Positions 3,959-6,914 of a stretch of DNA of 6,914 nucleotides are shown one piece after another. This stretch comes from Candidatus Zhuqueibacterota bacterium 4484_219 (lineage in GTDB: Bacteria; Zhuqueibacterota; JdFR-76; 4484-219). Each line of letters begins with the position of its first letter. Position 1 is the first letter of the stretch. A model generated the notes under the pieces. The model made no database searches, was not told the DNA's origin, and saw only the letters and a program-made list of their open reading frames with translations. The position numbers and the translations under genes are program-made. Location of the stretch: contig MZGM01000132.1 of the NCBI GenBank assembly GCA_002085035.1, positions 1 to 6,914 of the forward strand. Direction: 5' to 3'.

Positions 3959-6880
3959 TTAGCCTGCCGAACTGGGGCAGATATTGGAATAGGCGCAGTA
4001 TTTACAGGCCATGTAGTTTGGTTTGGCAGTATAGTTCCGCTGGCGAATTCCAGTGGCAGCCAGGTGAATTTGTTCGATTGCTTTTTCCAGGTCTTTTTGA
4101 TTTACTCGATAGGTGCCCACCAGTCCTGTTTCCAGGAAATGCAATTCTACATAAGATGGCAACAAGCCGAATTGGTGTTGGTAGGCCATGGCGTAAATAA
4201 TTAACTGTAAGCTTTCTTTGGCACGGCGGTCTGCAGTTTTCTGATCGCGAATCTCCGAGGATTTGAAATCGACGATGACAATGTCATTATCGCGCTGGTC
4301 TACACGATCCCAACGGCCAATAATACGATTTTTTCCAATGAAAAAACTAAATTCTTTCTCTACATACAGGGGCATGATTCCGTTGGCTTCCTCATTGGCG
4401 AAGAATCTTGCCAGGGCCTCTTTGCCGGCCCGAAGGCGCATTTCCTCATGTTCTCGGGATAAAAAACCCTCGCTCATCCAGGAATTCTCGAATACCTGGT
4501 AGAGATCATCCAGTGTTACCGGATATCCTCTGGTTTTACGGCGGTAGTATTCCCCGATTGCATCGTGCAGTGCTTTGCCGTAGATCACTGTATGATGGGG
4601 TAAAATAGGTACTCGCAGGATGTGTACATACTTGTATTTCAAAGGACAGGTCAAATAGTCATCGATTTTGAAGAAGCTAAGGGAGATGATTTCATCGTCC
4701 GGAATGGGGGCAAGACTATCTTGTAACCCTTCTGGTGGGGGGGCGTGTTGTTCAATAGTCTCTAAAGCTGAGGTATGGGTATACTCGGTGTCGGCACGGG
4801 GTTTATCCAAAGCTTCCAGTACAAATTGGCTAATCTTGCGCGAGCGAGCTGTGCCGTAATCGCGAGCGCTGGTGAGATAGAGCTCGTTTTGTGCTCGGGT
4901 CATTCCTACGTAAAACAGACGCCGCTCTTCTTGCAGATGAAAATCGCCGGAGGGAAGAATGTCCTTAATCAGAGCTTCGGGGAGTTCTAACGGTTCTTTC
5001 CTACGACTGTGAGGAAATTTGTTTTGTACCAATCCCACCAGGAAGACGATGGGGAATTCTAGGCCCTTAGCTTTGTGTACGGTAAGTACCTGGACTGCAT
5101 CAACATCGGGGTCGGCCTCGGCACTGGCGGGGTCGTCACCAGCTTCAATGAGCAAATCCAAATATTCAACAAAGTGCTGCACGCGGTCGTGTTGAGCCAC
5201 TTCCCCAAAGTTACGAACAATATTAAAGAAACGTGCAATATTTTTGATCTTCAGTTCGGCATGTGTTCCGACTAAACGTTTGAGATAGCCACTTCTGGTC
5301 AAGAATTCATACAGTACCACACCAGTCGGATTTTCCCGGCTGAGCCCAAGGTAGTGCTGAATGTCGTCCACAATTTTTTTGATGGTCGCTTTACTTTCAC
5401 CTGAAAGTTCAGATAACTCCGGTATTTCGTCAAGATGCTCAAACACATCGTACAGCGTTAGATTCTTGCGTTGTGCCAGGTTCATGCAACGTACCAGTTC
5501 GGCCATTGTTAGATGATAAATTTCGGAACTAGCCAGATGGTAGAGATGGGTAGATTCGGCAAAATTAGATAGAGAGCGCAAAAAAGATATTAGCAAAAGT
5601 ACTTCTGGTTGGTGGTACAGGCCGCGATTGCCCGAAAAAGACCATGGAATACTTCTCATGTTCAAAGAGCGCAAAAATGGATCAGCGTCATTATTAGTAC
5701 GTACCAAAATGGCAAAATCGCGATAGCAATACTTACCGTTTTTTACCTTTTTCTCAATTGTCTCGGCTACGCTATCAGCCTCGGTAGTATGTTGATCAAA
5801 ATGGAGATGATGTACTGTGGGGTTTTCGCCTGTTGAGCTATCCCGCATGGCTATCAGTCGTTTGTCAATCTGATTTTTGACTTCCAGCCGGTCTGGATTA
5901 TTGTGAAGAATCAGCTGATAGGCAGTATCGAGAATTTCTTGAGTGGAGCGGTAATTTTTCACCAACACGATTTGTTTGGCATCAGGGTAAGTGTCCATGA
6001 AATGGAGAATATTACTAATGGCGGCACCACGAAATTTGTAGATTGATTGATCATCGTCCCCTACCACGGTAATATTGTGATGAGCAGCAGCCAAAAGCTT
6101 TAGAAGTTGAAATTGAGCGTAGTTAGTATCCTGAAATTCATCCACGAGAATGTATTTAAATTGATCTTGTACTTTTTTGAGCACAGTGGGACGTTGGCGA
6201 AACAGTCGCAATACTAATGCAACCTGATCACCAAAATCAATTTTCCCTTCTTTGGCCATCATTTGTTGGTAAAGTTGGAAAGTTCTGGCGATTTCCTCTT
6301 GTTTTTGAGCTTCTTCCTGTAGCTCTTCGTTATCAGGATGTAATTGCGCCTGGCTTTTTAGGTTTTCAGCATATTGGAGATACTCTTCAGGACTGATGTC
6401 CTCATCTTTGGCTCGGCTGAACAAGGTAAGCATCGCCTGGATGAATTTGGTGGGATCGCCCAGGGGACGATAAAAGTGGAGTGGAAAATCGAACAGATGC
6501 TCTCGGAAAAAAATAACTTGTTCGGCAGGAGAGAGAACCTTGATGTCTGGAGTAAGCCCCAGTTCCAGAGCGTATTCGCGCAACAGATGATCGCCAAAAG
6601 CGTGGAAAGTACTAATCCGAACATTGGCATAGCCATAGGGTACCAGCATATCCACGCGCTCTATCATCTCTTCAGCAGCTTTGTCGGTGAAGGTAAGAGC
6701 CAGAATTTCCTCTGGCTTCGCTTTCTTGCTGGCAATAAGGTAGGCAATACGTTGAGTAATAACTCTGGTTTTGCCTGTACCCGCCCCAGCCACTATGAGC
6801 AAAGGCCCTTCTCCATGCGTTACCGCAGCAAGTTGCTCTTCGTTTAAATCTTTAAGAATACGATCAATTGAGGTTTCCAA
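3959..6880 (-). CDS. UvrD/PcrA-like SF1 DNA helicase fused to a C-terminal iron-sulfur PD-(D/E)XK nuclease
   Basis: Residues are numbered from the in-frame ATG at 6895. All superfamily 1A helicase motifs are present: Q motif around LNEEQLAAV (17-25), Walker A AGAGTGKT (36-43), motif Ia ALTFTDKAA, Walker B VDEFQD (251-256), motif III VVGDDDQSIYKFRGA (277-291), motif IV NYRST, motif V TVHKAKGLEF (605-614) and motif VI YVGMTRA (662-668). After a linker (about 695-735) comes a RecB/AddB-type nuclease: GKALHDAIGEYY with His777, YVEKEFS, GRWDRVD with Asp863, VDFKSS with Asp876 and Lys878, and ESLQLIIY with Gln897 and Tyr901. Cys750 together with Cys964, Cys967 and Cys973 forms the four-cysteine pattern of AddB/Cas4-like 4Fe-4S nucleases. 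An ATP-driven 3'-5' translocase with end-processing nuclease activity, acting in double-strand break repair, is likely. TTG at 6880 is preferred as start because AAGGAG lies 6 nt upstream, while the ATG at 6895 has no ribosome site; this gives 973 residues. That is shorter than AddA, and the layout is like AdnA/AdnB. No partner gene is visible. Confidence 0.92.
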   Translation of the reverse strand: METSIDRILKDLNEEQLAAVTHGEGPLLIVAGAGTGKTRVITQRIAYLIASKKAKPEEILALTFTDKAAEEMIERVDMLVPYGYANVRISTFHAFGDHLLREYALELGLTPDIKVLSPAEQVIFFREHLFDFPLHFYRPLGDPTKFIQAMLTLFSRAKDEDISPEEYLQYAENLKSQAQLHPDNEELQEEAQKQEEIARTFQLYQQMMAKEGKIDFGDQVALVLRLFRQRPTVLKKVQDQFKYILVDEFQDTNYAQFQLLKLLAAAHHNITVVGDDDQSIYKFRGAAISNILHFMDTYPDAKQIVLVKNYRSTQEILDTAYQLILHNNPDRLEVKNQIDKRLIAMRDSSTGENPTVHHLHFDQHTTEADSVAETIEKKVKNGKYCYRDFAILVRTNNDADPFLRSLNMRSIPWSFSGNRGLYHQPEVLLLISFLRSLSNFAESTHLYHLASSEIYHLTMAELVRCMNLAQRKNLTLYDVFEHLDEIPELSELSGESKATIKKIVDDIQHYLGLSRENPTGVVLYEFLTRSGYLKRLVGTHAELKIKNIARFFNIVRNFGEVAQHDRVQHFVEYLDLLIEAGDDPASAEADPDVDAVQVLTVHKAKGLEFPIVFLVGLVQNKFPHSRRKEPLELPEALIKDILPSGDFHLQEERRLFYVGMTRAQNELYLTSARDYGTARSRKISQFVLEALDKPRADTEYTHTSALETIEQHAPPPEGLQDSLAPIPDDEIISLSFFKIDDYLTCPLKYKYVHILRVPILPHHTVIYGKALHDAIGEYYRRKTRGYPVTLDDLYQVFENSWMSEGFLSREHEEMRLRAGKEALARFFANEEANGIMPLYVEKEFSFFIGKNRIIGRWDRVDQRDNDIVIVDFKSSEIRDQKTADRRAKESLQLIIYAMAYQHQFGLLPSYVELHFLETGLVGTYRVNQKDLEKAIEQIHLAATGIRQRNYTAKPNYMACKYCAYSNICPSSAG

Positions 6881-6886
6881 ATAACT

Positions 6887-6892
6887 CTCCTT
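6887..6892 (-). promoter_or_regulatory. Shine-Dalgarno site favouring a TTG start for the helicase-nuclease
   Basis: AAGGAG on the minus strand sits immediately after the in-frame ATG at 6895-6893, hence inside the longer reading frame, and 6 nt before TTG at 6880-6878. Upstream of the ATG the sequence is AT-rich (GTTTAAATAGACT) with no ribosome site. The TTG is therefore the better start, and the ATG is probably chance. Confidence 0.6.
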
Positions 6893-6914
6893 CATAGTCT
6901 ATTTAAACTTTTTT

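Noticed and set aside
6374..6847. Plus-strand open frame of 157 codons
   Set aside because: It runs antisense through the conserved helicase motifs and shows no domain of its own.
1..6914. CRISPR array, tRNA/rRNA, insertion sequence or phage genes
   Set aside because: I found no regularly spaced repeats, no RNA-gene-like cloverleaf, no transposase and no phage-type protein on either strand; apart from 2650-2876 the window is densely coding.

Overview
The window looks like chromosomal DNA from a Gram-negative (two-membrane) bacterium. It encodes a TolC-type outer-membrane channel, an outer-membrane beta-barrel and a periplasmic adaptor lipoprotein. The base composition is moderately AT-rich by eye, Shine-Dalgarno sites are strong, and several genes start with GTG or TTG. 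The gene content and the style of the intergenic repeats would suit a member of the FCB/KSB1-Calditrichota type, but that placement is inference and not shown by any marker gene. Every gene I can support is on the minus strand, so transcription runs from high to low coordinates.

Block 1 (6880 down to 2877) has two genes 41-53 nt apart. The first is a UvrD/PcrA-like superfamily 1 helicase fused to a C-terminal RecB/AddB-type PD-(D/E)XK nuclease with a four-cysteine iron-sulfur signature. The second is an integral-membrane protein of the LPG-synthase-TM/UPF0104 flippase-like family. The short spacing suggests co-transcription, although the two have no obvious common function.

The spacer between blocks (2650-2876) has no supportable gene. 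It holds a compact hairpin, an imperfect stem-loop carrying a GAGCGGAGCGAG core like scattered intergenic repeats of other bacteria, and a T/G-rich stretch with repeat-like composition.

Block 2 (2649 down to 1, continuing beyond the window) is an efflux operon: sigma70-type promoter, perfect palindromic TetR-type operator, a TetR C-terminal remnant, a beta-barrel protein, a TolC-family channel, and the N-terminus of a lipoprotein efflux adaptor. An RND or ABC pump gene is expected past position 1.

The most notable point is at 2380-2649. The promoter and the 26-bp operator look intact, but the local TetR repressor lacks its start codon and whole DNA-binding domain; only its last 70 codons remain, directly abutting the operator. 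The operon may therefore be derepressed, or controlled by another TetR protein encoded elsewhere.
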